Origin: Cricetomys ansorgei
Taxonomy: Eukaryota > Chordata > Mammalia > Rodentia > Nesomyidae
Direction: 5' to 3'
DNA length: 64,000 nt
Assembly: GCA_026225945.1 (NCBI GenBank)
Contig: JAMJFZ010001222.1
Coordinates: forward strand, 510,501-574,500
The translations under genes and the position numbers were made by a program. Positions 42,990 to 53,000 of this stretch are shown piece after piece; position 1 is the first letter of the stretch, and each line of letters starts with the position of its first letter. The notes under the pieces were generated by a model, which saw nothing but the letters and a program-made list of their open reading frames with translations, did not search any database and was not told where the DNA came from.

Positions 42990-45247
42990 CTAAGGCCATT
43001 TTTAAAAAGGTTTTAACTACCATCATTTTCATTTCTAGAACTTAGCAATTACCTAAAATAACAGAATTTGCCTCAGATTTTTTTAGGAAACTGTAGATCA
43101 TATATCAAATAAAATAAGGAAATCAAACAGGATCTCCATTTATCAATATAAAAGTACACAAATAACCAGCCAGAACTCAGTTGTGTTTTGTCATGTGCTC
43201 GGTTTCTACTTAGAAGAAAAAGCTAAAGAGTGCCCGTTGTGGGAAAGGAGGAAAACAATATAAATACTAGAGATGGTAAAAACGGTGTGCGAATAATAAA
43301 GAAGGCAAGAAATTGGAGACAGGGATTCGGAGTGGTGCGAGCCGAGTGGAGCCAGGAAGAAGGGAGGGGGTGGTGAAGCTGCAGGCAGACTCAGGGAAGC
43401 AGGGCCGTTGAAGTGATGTCGGGCCATTGCATCTCGGCTTCCAGTATCTCTTCTGGCTGTGGGTTTGTGTGTTTCATGTCCTGCTGTTCTGGAGCATCAT
43501 GGTCTCATGGAGGGCTCTCTTCTCTGCCCTCCAGGCAGCCCTCTATTCCCCCCTGCATGGGTAAGTGTGCCCAGGAATGGAGCCACTTACTAGGACATTT
43601 CCCTCCATTCCTCGTGGGCTCCCTGGCTGCGAACTCTGTGAGGAGGCAGTGCTGTGTGTCTTGTTCATCACTGGACCATGGAACTGCACTTGCCTCATGC
43701 TCGTGTGCGTGTGTGTGTGCATGTGTGTGTGTCTTCTATGCCCCCCACTCACTAAGATTTTAACAACTCAAAAATGGGAGTCACATATTACAATTGATGA
43801 CCTGTCATTGTTTAATTGGCAGTGCTTTCTCCCTTGAGGTATTAAAGTAATGGCATCGTAACAGCCCGCGGTGATGGAGACTCAGCCAACCGTGTAGCTG
43901 CTCGGGGATTGTTTGTGGAGTGAGTGCATGTGCTAGCCCACATCCCTGGGTCTAGTCCCGAAATGCCCACAAGTTAGTTCTGGACTGTATCTGCCGAGGT
44001 GGAGTTGAGGGGCAGGGCGCCTCTGGTTACCGTCACCCCGCATGTTAGGGCTGTACACTCTCCACAGTGCAGCCATAGACGCTTTGCTCATCCTTGCAAA
44101 TGAGATGCTGAACCAGCTAAGACAGCCCCCAGCTAAGATGGCTTGAAAATAACAAGCAGCACTTTCGTCTTAATTGTCAAGGACATTGCCTAGCATTCTA
44201 CTTTGGGTTGCTTATCCATCAAAACTTCATGAAGAGGCTTTGGGAGAGGAGCAGTGCTGTCTTCCTCTGGCTCGCTCACTAGAAAAGGCTGTAGATGGCA
44301 TCGGAATAACACGAATAACATGTTATTTTGTAAACGAAGACGCCCTTATCCCTCACCATCACCACTGCCAGCACCCTTTGGAGATACTCCCAACCTACTG
44401 GAGAGACGAAGCACACCTAAGTGTTCTCAGACAATATGATTCACTTTTAGTGCCAGATCATGTTGTGGATAAAGTTATACCAGAACCGTAACTGTAAAGC
44501 CCTTTGACATTCTTGGTACCCACATCTCATCTTTTGTGTTCCTTTGAATGGAAGATTCAAATTTAAATTTGATTCTAGCATTGTTTGATAAATACATAAG
44601 GCATCATCAGTGGGATAAATACCGCTTTTGGGTTAGAGAAATATTTATATATTCACTAGATAGCTTGGAATTTGAAAATAAGCAACACTGGTGCATAGAT
44701 ATATAAAGCATAAAATATGAAGGCAAATTTATGTATCCTGTGCAGAAGTGTGGATATGTATAGAAAGCAGAATGGAAGCAAATGAAGGCATTATTCAAGT
44801 GTTTGTGAGTCTATGGCATTTAACTGATTTCAAACATTTATCTAGCATTTTCTCAACTAATTTAATGTTTACATGTGAATACACAAAAATAAATAACATG
44901 GAAAATGAAGTTGTAATGAAATTTTTATCTTCATTTTTTTCCTTAGCCTTCATTCATTTTGATTTTTAAATAGTGTCTGACAGTCATCAGAGCAGCCTAG
45001 CTGAAGACTGAGCTGCATCAGGGGAGACAGCCAGTTTTGATAATTCAAACCCAAATCCCTTCTCTCCAGGGATGTAGCCTCCCTGGTTTATTTTGTCTGA
45101 ACAGTTTCTTGTGTCTCTAATTTATTCTTTTGTATGCACTGCGTGGAAATAGGATCTATTGTGCCATTCAGTGTCTAGAAAGAATTTTAAAATCTGTATA
45201 TGTAATGTTATGGACACATCCCAAAGAGTGGAATTAATATAAGAAAA
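42990..45247. other. Unique DNA with one weak open-frame candidate
   Basis: No SINE recognised. A (GT)n-like tract lies at 43703-43731. CpGs are slightly enriched at 43857-43910. AT-rich 44500-44980. The open frame at 44174-44491 is listed separately. Confidence 0.5.
44174..44491 (+). other. Open frame without ATG, possible terminal exon
   Basis: A frame of about 105 codons runs to a TAA at 44489-44491. The first start-like codon is TTG; there is no early ATG, so it would have to be an internal or last exon. An AG at 44180-44181 preceded by a mixed pyrimidine stretch could be a weak splice acceptor. The translation is of ordinary globular composition, with a four-histidine run in its middle and an acidic/hydrophobic C-terminal third, and CpGs fall within several codons (TCG, CGC, CGA, GAC-GCC). 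I recognise no family. Frames of this length are common by chance in the window, so the call is weak. Confidence 0.15.
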
Positions 45248-45263
45248 GGTGTGTGTGTGTGCA

Positions 45264-45319
<56 letters not shown>

Positions 45320-45338
45320 TGAGAGAGGGAGGGAGGGA
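45248..45338. repeat. (GT)n(GA)n compound microsatellite
   Basis: GTGTGT to about 45280, then GAGAGA with AAAG and GTGA interruptions, ending GGGAGGGAGGG. Confidence 0.95.
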
Positions 45339-45487
45339 TTTTGAAGGCATTTCTATGTATTGGATGCCTACTGCTGCCCCAGTGCAGTAGGCACACATCA
45401 AACTACAAGTTTAAGCTATAAAGTATATGAACAATATATTCCAGCATGTCGCAAGTTTCCAGGATGCTCCGGGGTTTAGACAGTAGA

Positions 45488-45565
45488 AACACACACACAC
45501 ACACAGAGGTTTGTGAGCACACGTATGCACGCGCACATGCATACACATGCACACATGATGAAGTA
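45488..45565. repeat. CA-rich tract
   Basis: (CA)n at 45488-45505 followed by CACATGCATACACATGCACAC-like sequence. Confidence 0.75.
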
Positions 45566-46653
45566 ATCGGTCACCTAATGAGGAAGAAAGGATGGGCTGG
45601 ACTTATCAAGGAAAGGCAGATCTTCAGAAGAGACGAGACCTGAGCTGCTCCATGGAGGGTGGGTGGCAGTAGAAGAGCATCCCTGAGAAGATGAAAAATG
45701 GTGGTGAGAGTGCCAGCATCGTGCACCCGGGAGGCAGGTGGGGGCTGTCTAGGTTGGCATCACTCCGAAAGCAAGAGCAGAATTACCCCGGTTGGGCATT
45801 GTCAGAAGACTGCGAGCCGTGAGAGCGAAGCAGCCACTGTGTGTCTTGTGTTTTAGGCTGCAGGGATCTGTATTAGATGTCCGCACCCGGAATTATTCTT
45901 ACAAAAGAATGCTTTCTCTGATTTGAGGAGGAATGGGGAAACTTCCAGAAGGCAGGCAGAACAGTCGAGGCAGAGTGTGATCAAGACAGAGACTTTTCAC
46001 AGATGGAAAGCAAGAAAGGGACTCTGCAAATGGCCGTCCAAAAGTCTTGGTGGCCAAGGTCTTCTGAACATCTTAACATACGTAACTGCAGAGGTCTTTC
46101 TCAGGACAACTGTCTCATAAACTTAAACTTTTGAGCAACAGTCTTATTAAGTCACTAGTTGTGTCCAGGGGAAAATATGACCAAACTAAAAGGAGGAAAT
46201 TGAAGTTTAACACTATTGTGGTCTGGGTGTTTCTGGAGTCGTGCTATTCAAGCTGTACAGATAGACGAGGGAGAAGAGGTTCCAATCCTGAATGGCTTAA
46301 AGAAGGAATTTTCACCTGCAGGCTGCAGCCACCCCTTCCCTCTGAAAATGGCACACAGGCTTTTAGCATACGTACCCTGGAGTCCCAGACTTCATTCCTT
46401 CTGGGGGATTGCTGGCTTTGGGGTGTTGAAAGGATCCATTTCTACACTGGTCATGGCATGTTAACTGTACGTGGCATTCAGGATTGCTGTACAAGTTAGG
46501 CTAGGTGATAAATATGAAGTGTTTGCATCTGACGAATATCCAATAAGAAGAAAATCCCTCTTTTATACCCAACTTTTGAGAGAAAGAAGGAAATAATAAA
46601 TAAAGTCCGCAAATCCTTCAGCATTTGTTTTTAAAGATTTGCCTAGCAGGGAA
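45566..46653. other. Unique non-coding DNA, no gene seen
   Basis: The + frame at 46131-46499 (122 codons) overlaps a second frame at 46216-46464 and has no known domain. Confidence 0.5.
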
Positions 46654-46840
46654 TGGGTATCAAGATGGCTTGGCTGGTAAAGGCGCCAGCTGCCAAGCCG
46701 GATGTCCTGCTTAGGTCCCTGGGACACATATTGGTCAGGGAAAAACAACTCCCCACAGTTGTCTTCTGATCTCCACACATGTGTTGTGGCTTGTGCACAT
46801 CCCCTCTGCAAATAAGGTAAAAAATAATACAATAAATAAA
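46654..46840 (+). repeat. B3-family SINE
   Basis: GGGTATCAAGATGGCTTGGC, TAAAGGCGCCAGCTGCCAAG, CCACAGTTGTCTTCTGATCT and CCACACATGTGTTGTGGCTTG with an AATAAATAAA end. Sense orientation. Confidence 0.75.
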
Positions 46841-46894
46841 GGCAGAAGACTCAGGAGACACAGCATTGCTTAATGGGTTTAATGTTCCTAAAAC

Positions 46895-47110
46895 ATTTCA
46901 AAGTCTTCACGCAATAAAACACCGTGTCGAATTTACGGGGTCGACTGTGATAGGACATTACACTAGCATAAAATGATTTTGAAGAAAAAATGAGCTCACA
47001 GAAAAGTGGATCTGTTAGTTAATCTCCCAAATTATGTAACCACACTCATACATCAGTTAATTATCTGACCATTTAAAATTCTACTTTTCTCTTGAAAGTG
47101 AACACAGTGA
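46895..47110. promoter_or_regulatory. AT-rich, CpG-retaining candidate enhancer
   Basis: Six CpGs lie between 46909 and 46946 (CACGC, CACCGTG, GTCGAA, TACGGG, GTCGAC) in AT-rich sequence. They are followed by TTAGTTAATC, AAATTATG and CAGTTAATTATCTG cores near 47017-47070. No repeat and no open frame. Confidence 0.35.
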
Positions 47111-47308
47111 GTTTTTGGTCTCCCCCCTCCTTTGCTGATAACTTTCAAATACATGACTTAGGTATGATGATTGACTTGGTAATCTGTTTCCCTTTGGTCA
47201 GTCTGGAACATAAAAAATAAAAAAAGCAGTGAATCAAAAATCCAAAATAATATGAGGGAAATGACACGGGGCGACAGTTCCCTTGACCAGGGCTACTCCA
47301 CTTCAGTT

Positions 47309-47400
47309 TTTATTTTACTTTTTGACACAGGGTCTCAGGTAGCCCAGACTGGCCTTGAAATTCTGATCCTCCCCCTCTCACTCCCAACCTGCACAACCTA
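47309..47400 (-). repeat. B1 SINE fragment
   Basis: TTTTTGACACAGGGTCTCAG, GTAGCCCAGACTGGCCTTGA, AATTCTGATCCTCC: antisense B1 3' half. The head has been replaced by a C-rich CCACCCCCACCC tract. Confidence 0.75.
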
Positions 47401-47924
47401 CCCCACCCCCACCCGCACACCCTGTACCCCTGCTGAGAGGACACCACACCTGCCCAGGACTCCTCTTTAAAATAGTTGAGCTGCTCGTATTCAGATGGCC
47501 AAGGTCATGTCCAAGATTAGAATGAGCTGCAGGACAATAGGTGTCGGTAATAGCAGAAGAGTGTGCACACAGGAAGTGAGACCTGATGCCTTTCCTCTGG
47601 CTTTCTCTTTCTGAGCCTAGTAATATACTTACTTAGTCTAATTTGATTTTTAGCTTTAGTGATGCTTCCTAAAATTGTAGGTTTTAGGGGCTTTATTTTC
47701 TATCTCAGCAGGAATTAGACTGTATGTAAAGTCCCTTTCTCTTCTAAAGGGAGTGGGAATGGTGAGAGTCTAGTCTGTCTAGTGAGGACAGTCTTGTGGA
47801 TGTTTCTCATGAGTTCCAAGATGTGACTGGTTTCTCCAGGAACCAGCGGGTCCGATTGCTCTGTGTCTAGCAGGTTAGCACCTCACGGAAGAATGAGCGC
47901 CAGCAGATGATGAGAACTGAAATT
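47401..47924. other. Unique non-coding DNA, no gene seen
   Basis: Nothing recognised apart from the C-rich run at its start. Confidence 0.5.
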
Positions 47925-48094
47925 CAGATTTCTTTTTGTTGTTGTTGTGTTGTTTGTTTTTTGAGACAGGGTCTCTCTGTTGTGACCCTGGCTGTCCTGG
48001 AACTCACTCTGTAGACCTGGCTGGCCTCTCTGCCTGCCTCTGCCTCCCAAGTGATGTGATTAAAGACCACCACCACTTGGACAGATTTCTTTTT
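47925..48094 (-). mobile_element. B1 SINE with intact target-site duplication
   Basis: The + strand reads TTTTTTGAGACAGGGTCTCT, CTGGCTGTCCTGGAACTCAC, TAGACCTGGCTGGCCTCTCT, CTGCCTCTGCCTCCCAAGTG: a near-complete B1 in reverse. A perfect 13-bp duplication, CAGATTTCTTTTT, flanks it at 47925-47937 and 48082-48094, the mark of L1-driven insertion. It is the best preserved B1 in the window. Confidence 0.92.
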
Positions 48095-48375
48095 AAAGTG
48101 TGGTTGAATCCTACCATGCAAACAAAAAGACTCAAGTTCATGGGTTTACATTTAAGTCTTCTGTAAAAAAAAAGAAGGTGGTGGTGAGGAGCTCAGCCTG
48201 GGTTTGGGGATCCCTGCTCCTTCACCCTGAACTGTCATTGTCACTGTGTTGTCAGTGTGTCCCAGGCAAAACATTGGCACCTCTGCTTTTGCTGTTTTCC
48301 TAAGGCAGACTCTGTGCAGGTGCCCCACACCAGCACGCTGCCCCCAGAATCTGTGCCACAGACTCTTTCCACCAT

Positions 48376-48425
48376 TCCATCCGTAAGCCTTTATTGGGAG
48401 CCTGTTATGTGCAAGGCACAAGATC
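48376..48425 (-). repeat. L2/MIR 3' fragment
   Basis: TCCATCCGTAAGCCTTTATTG, GGGAGCCTGTTATGTGCAAGGCAC resembles the antisense end of L2 or MIR ('TTATTGAGTGCCTACTATGTGCCAGGCAC'). Confidence 0.5.
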
Positions 48426-48458
48426 ACCTTAAATGGCTACAGAATTGACCGGATGTTT

Positions 48459-48580
48459 GTTTTGAGACAAGGCCGCATGCATCCCAGGCTAGTCTCAAAC
48501 TTGCCATGCAGTCAAGGATAGCTTGAACTTACTCTGAAACCCGTTGAGCAATCGGATTCCGCGTGTGCGGCCACGCCCTG
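48459..48580 (-). repeat. Degraded B1-type SINE
   Basis: GTTTTGAGACAAGGCCGCAT, TCCCAGGCTAGTCTCAAACT, CAAGGATAGCTTGAACTTAC and a 'GCGGCCACGCCCTGA' end in antisense. Several CpGs survive at 48541-48580. Confidence 0.6.
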
Positions 48581-49135
48581 ATTGTCGTTGCATCAGCCCC
48601 AGGGTGTCTCGGGTGCTACGTAAGCACCCTGCCAATTCCGCCCCATCCTAGCACTTCCTCCCCTGAGTGTTACAAGACAACTTACCGGTGTGATTGCATT
48701 GTGCACAAGTTCCACACACGCGCTCAATTAAAGCATGTGTAAAGGCTTGAGTAGACGGTCAGGAAACACCTAACACGAATCAATGCACAAGCCACACTGG
48801 TGTGCTCCCTATTGACCGTTGTGCAGTGAGCTAAGACTCGCAAGTCCAGAGAGCTATCGGGACTGTCCGTGTTGAGGCAGTGTTGGCTGCTTTGACTTTC
48901 TTTTTGACACATTTTTGAGTTGTGCAAGTTCCTGGGCTCAAGGGGCAATGGCCCCATTCTTAAACTAAGGCACTATCCCTTCCCCCATCCCAACAATCCA
49001 GGTTTGTTTCCCTGTAGAGAGTGGGGCCTGTGAAGAATTTTCTCCATGTTGTATACAACTCCCTGTATTCACTTTTATGTTGGAAGAACATATCAAATGT
49101 AATATTCAAGGCATTGCATTTTAAATAGCGTTTCA
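48581..49135. other. Unique non-coding DNA, no gene seen
   Basis: No repeat or exon recognised. Confidence 0.5.
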
Positions 49136-49265
49136 GGCTGAGAGTGTGGCTCAGTTGGCAGCTGGCCTGCCTCGGAGGCACAAAGTCTTGTATTCGGTCT
49201 TCATAAACCAGGCGCGTTGGTGCACACTGCTGTACTGCTGTAGTAGTGTCATCCTTGGTGAGACA
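49136..49265 (+). repeat. B4 SINE, 3'-truncated
   Basis: ID-like head (GGCTGAGAGTGTGGCTCAGT, GGCCTGCCTCGGAGGCACAA, TATTCGGTCTTCATAAACCA) joined to a B1-like part (GGCGCGTTGGTGCACACTGC). This head-to-B1 fusion is diagnostic of B4. Confidence 0.75.
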
Positions 49266-49306
49266 GAGAGAGAGAGAGAGAGAGGGAGAGGAAGAGAGAG
49301 GGAAAG
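49262..49306. repeat. (GA)n microsatellite
   Basis: GAGA run with GGGA and GGAA interruptions, directly after the B4. Confidence 0.9.
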
Positions 49307-49319
49307 CATTCTTTAATTT

Positions 49320-49470
49320 TTACAACTATTCAAGTTAAGCTTTTAAGAAAACTATTGCTTTCTTAAAAATAATTAAAAATGATTAAAGTTTAAGTGAGTA
49401 AACATATAAGATATAAATAAAATAAAAAATAAAATTTAAATAAAAAATTAAAAATACAGAATAAGTGAAA
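49320..49470. repeat. A/T-rich low-complexity tract
   Basis: AAAATAAT, AAATAAAATAAAAAATAAAA and TTAAATAAAAAATT units. Confidence 0.75.
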
Positions 49471-49574
49471 ACATTATTTTGGAAATGCCACCACATTCGC
49501 AGGTGAAGTGACACACTTTCTCTGCCGGCCTAGGATGGCAGGCAGCGTTTCCACGCACGCCACCCGACTCGTGA

Positions 49575-50000
49575 ATTTCATACAGAATGTCGGCGAGCCC
49601 GACGTACGGTTTTCTCTGGACTGCGTTTTCTGCCTCATAGAATTACCATGAGAGAATCATCATACTTCCCCTGGAAATAGAACTATGCAAAGTCTTGGAT
49701 TTTATTACAGAATTTTATACCAATAATTACTTAAAATTTAATGAATTTCACTACTGACTTAATTGCTTTTGAGTAGTTCCACTTAACTTATTAAAGAGAA
49801 GCAAGGACATATTCATTTAATGAGCAGCAAAAGTCTTACCCTCGCATCTGCCTACATTCTCTTTTCAATTAATCAATTATAGTTCGATGGTGTGTAATTA
49901 CACATTAAGAAAGTTATTGGATATCTCAGCATGCCTGTCCCAGGGGGCTCATGAATACACTAATATAACACACCTGTAATGACCTGCGCTCAGATCTGCA
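49575..50000. promoter_or_regulatory. Candidate conserved enhancer with homeodomain palindrome
   Basis: A CpG patch (GTCGGCGAGCCCGACGTACGG, 49590-49610) is followed by 350 bp of repeat-free AT-rich DNA. The 14-bp perfect palindrome TGTGTAATTACACA is at 49891-49904, centred on the paired homeodomain core TAATTA. Additional cores: CAATTAATCAATTATAG at about 49866-49882, ACTTAATTGC, AATTTAATGAATTTC. It ends at a (CT)n tract (50010-50040). Confidence 0.4.
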
Positions 50001-50009
50001 AATTACACT

Positions 50010-50040
50010 CATTTCTCTCTCTCTCTCTTTCTCTCTTCTC
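50010..50040. repeat. (CT)n microsatellite
   Basis: TCTCTC with TTT interruptions. Confidence 0.85.
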
Positions 50041-53000
50041 TAAATTAAGATAAGAGCAATTACCATTAACTTTTTGAGTCACATCTAGTCAATGTGATAT
50101 GGAGAGGAAAAGGGAAAAAGAGGATTGAAGAAAATAAAACAGGAAAAGGAAAAGATGGTGCTGTTGTAATCCATCTGCCTTTTGCAATTAGCTTCCTGAG
50201 ACTCACGCCTGCTCGGAGGGCAGTGGTGCAGAGGTCGTCTGTCTGAGCGGCGGCTACTGAATCATACATACCAAATACTTGAGACAATCAGGCCAGCATT
50301 ACAGACTCAAAAAGTCACTTGCCTCTCAGCTTCTTCAATAGCCTGGTGAGAAAAACAGGAAAACAGGAAAACTTCCTTAAATCACATGCAGGCAAATTTG
50401 CTTGGCTTGTTTCAAATCAAACCAAAGTCTGGAACTGATCCCCACGCTGGAGCACTAAGCCACTACATAGCAACTAAGCTGCTGGGAGAAAAGGAAAAGG
50501 GGAGGGGCCTGTTGAAAGTGCAGGGTGCACAAAGGGCAAATCTGCTACATTAGTGGCCTGAAAGTCCTGGTTGTGCGAAGGGGGTCTATTCTGGTTGTAT
50601 CCTGATTTGTGTGAACCCAGTAAAACTCAAGGAGAACCTCTAATCCAAATAATACAGTCAGAGGCATTCAGAATGTCTCAGCCAACCACGCGATTTTAAG
50701 CGAAATGCCCTGTTAAAATAAGCTTTTGATGTCGGCACAGCTCAAACTCAAGAAGCAATCTGTTGACATTTTCAGCAAATGCTATCTTAGTGTGAGACAG
50801 AGGCAGCAGCAGCTTCCTGTGAGAGTACTCTTCAGTGCAAGAGGATCCCTCCCCATCCTTCCCTTTCCTCCCAACTACGCCCCTAACTGGCATCATCTCT
50901 TGCTTAGTGAGGCACTGACAAGGTTAGATCTGTTGTGACAAATGGCTGTCCACCTGACATAAAGGACACACTTGAATCACCGAGATGTTTCCGAGCATGC
51001 AGACAAGTGGCGAGCCCTCTGGGCGGGGATGAATTTGCTTCCTTGATGTTTTTAAATCAACAGCCAATTTCGGGTATTTTTGTTCACTGTTTGCCCTGCC
51101 TACAGCCACTGGTCACACACACCCCAGTGGTCAGCTGGACCGAGCCTGGCCTCCCAGTGTGCCTTTCTGAGGGTGCTCAAGACTCTCCCAGGTCTGAATG
51201 GAAGATGTGTGTCAGTGGCAGAGGCACCCCGTGTACTTTCAGGGTGTGGCCTTTCCTGGTACTCCTGCCCTCCTGGGACAAATGTCTCTGCCCAAGGGGC
51301 TGTCTTCCTGTGTGGGCTGCATTTGTGGCATCTCATGGGCCTCATGGGGTTGAGTTGTAAACAGTGGCCACCACATAAAACATGCCATCTGTACCCCTGT
51401 GGGTAGTATGATGGGACACAAAAAAGATTTATTCCAGGAATATGAACTGATGTTTATAGACATGCCAGGACTGGCTTTTAAAACACAGTGGAAAACTGTC
51501 TCAAAAGCAATTCAAATACCAAGTAAGAGGAGCCTGAAAAGGGGGCTGTAGAGGCACAAGGAAGGCTCTGTGCTCTGAGAGAGATGTCAAGCTGGTGTAT
51601 CCACTAGACCTCCTTCCATTGATAAGAGAGTTTGGGAGCAAGGCTCTGCAAGGGCAGCACAGAGGTGCTCTGCTCGGTTTCCCTGACCCCTGTCATCATC
51701 CCGGGGGCAGGAGAGCAAGGGGGTACATTTAGTTTAAACACATTACCTAGTCTTGGGAAAGTTTATTTCCTGGGCTGGGATCTGGGGTGTGTTGGAGGGG
51801 ATCCCTTGTTGGGACAATATATCTGCCACTGATACCGGAGCGCTGGCTATAGTGTGATGACCACGTCAAGATTTGCCCAGCCTTTCCTGTTTCAATATAT
51901 TGTCTGTTTCCATAAATCAGTCATCTTCCAATGGGCTCAAGAGGCCAGCATTTGGAAAGGGCGAACATCTCTTGAAAACCCCACGAGTTATTGACATAGT
52001 CTTTCCCATTGTGTGAACTGGAAGTAGTTTCTGCCATCTAAATTACACATATGAAGTATAAAGTCATAAATAAGAGCCAACAGGTTCACAAACATACATC
52101 AAGCTGTCTAAACGGAGTTGACTATTTCTGGTTCTTCTGTTTCTGCTGTTGGGTTGTGTCATCTCCGAATGCCTCTTAGCGGTTGCAGCAGCCTCGGTCT
52201 GTGAGACAGGCAGGCTCTTGGCGATGGGACTTGGGCAATTCTCTCCATGTGCTACCGCTATTGTCTAGTGATGTAAATTTGTTTCCCTGCTCGCGCTGCT
52301 CTATAACACCCACCGCCTTTATGGAGTGAGGCCTCCCTGAGAGCAGTGGGGGTCTCAGATTTCACAGCTCGACTCTCTCGTACCCTCTCTCTGTCTTTAG
52401 CCTCTACTCTACTCCAGGTCTCTCCTCTGCATCATATTCCCGTTGGTAAGGAAGGAGGGTGAAGACAGGGAACAGAGAGGTTCTCTAGGCCTTTGCTTCT
52501 GTATACTTGTGAGGGCACCCCCTGGAGGCATATGATAAAATAACACCCTCCAACTTGGCCCTGAAGTGAGGTGTCTGGACCCGGGCCTGTGAACTGTGCC
52601 AGTACTTTGGAGCCTGTGAGTTTGATATTTTAGATTCTTTAAGCCAGACTCTGGCATGTGTGTGAGTCCTCACGTGCACGAACATGTGCATACAGCAACT
52701 TTTATTGAAGGTTCAAGTTACCAAAGAGCTTTTTAAGCATGGTGTCATGAAAAACTTAAAAATTAAATATGATATTCTAGTTCCTAAAGATTCTTGGGCC
52801 ACCTGGCCCCATACATTTCTCCCTGGCCTCAGCTCCCTGCAGGTCTCTGCCTCCTGCCAACACACCCTGGTCTTCACACTTCCTCTTCTCTCTACATGCA
52901 TAGCTCCTAAACTCATTATTTCTCCAACTTCCTAGCTGATCAGAGTCTGCCGCGCCTCCATGCAACCCTTTTCCCCTTTGCTTTTATGTTATTACGACAA

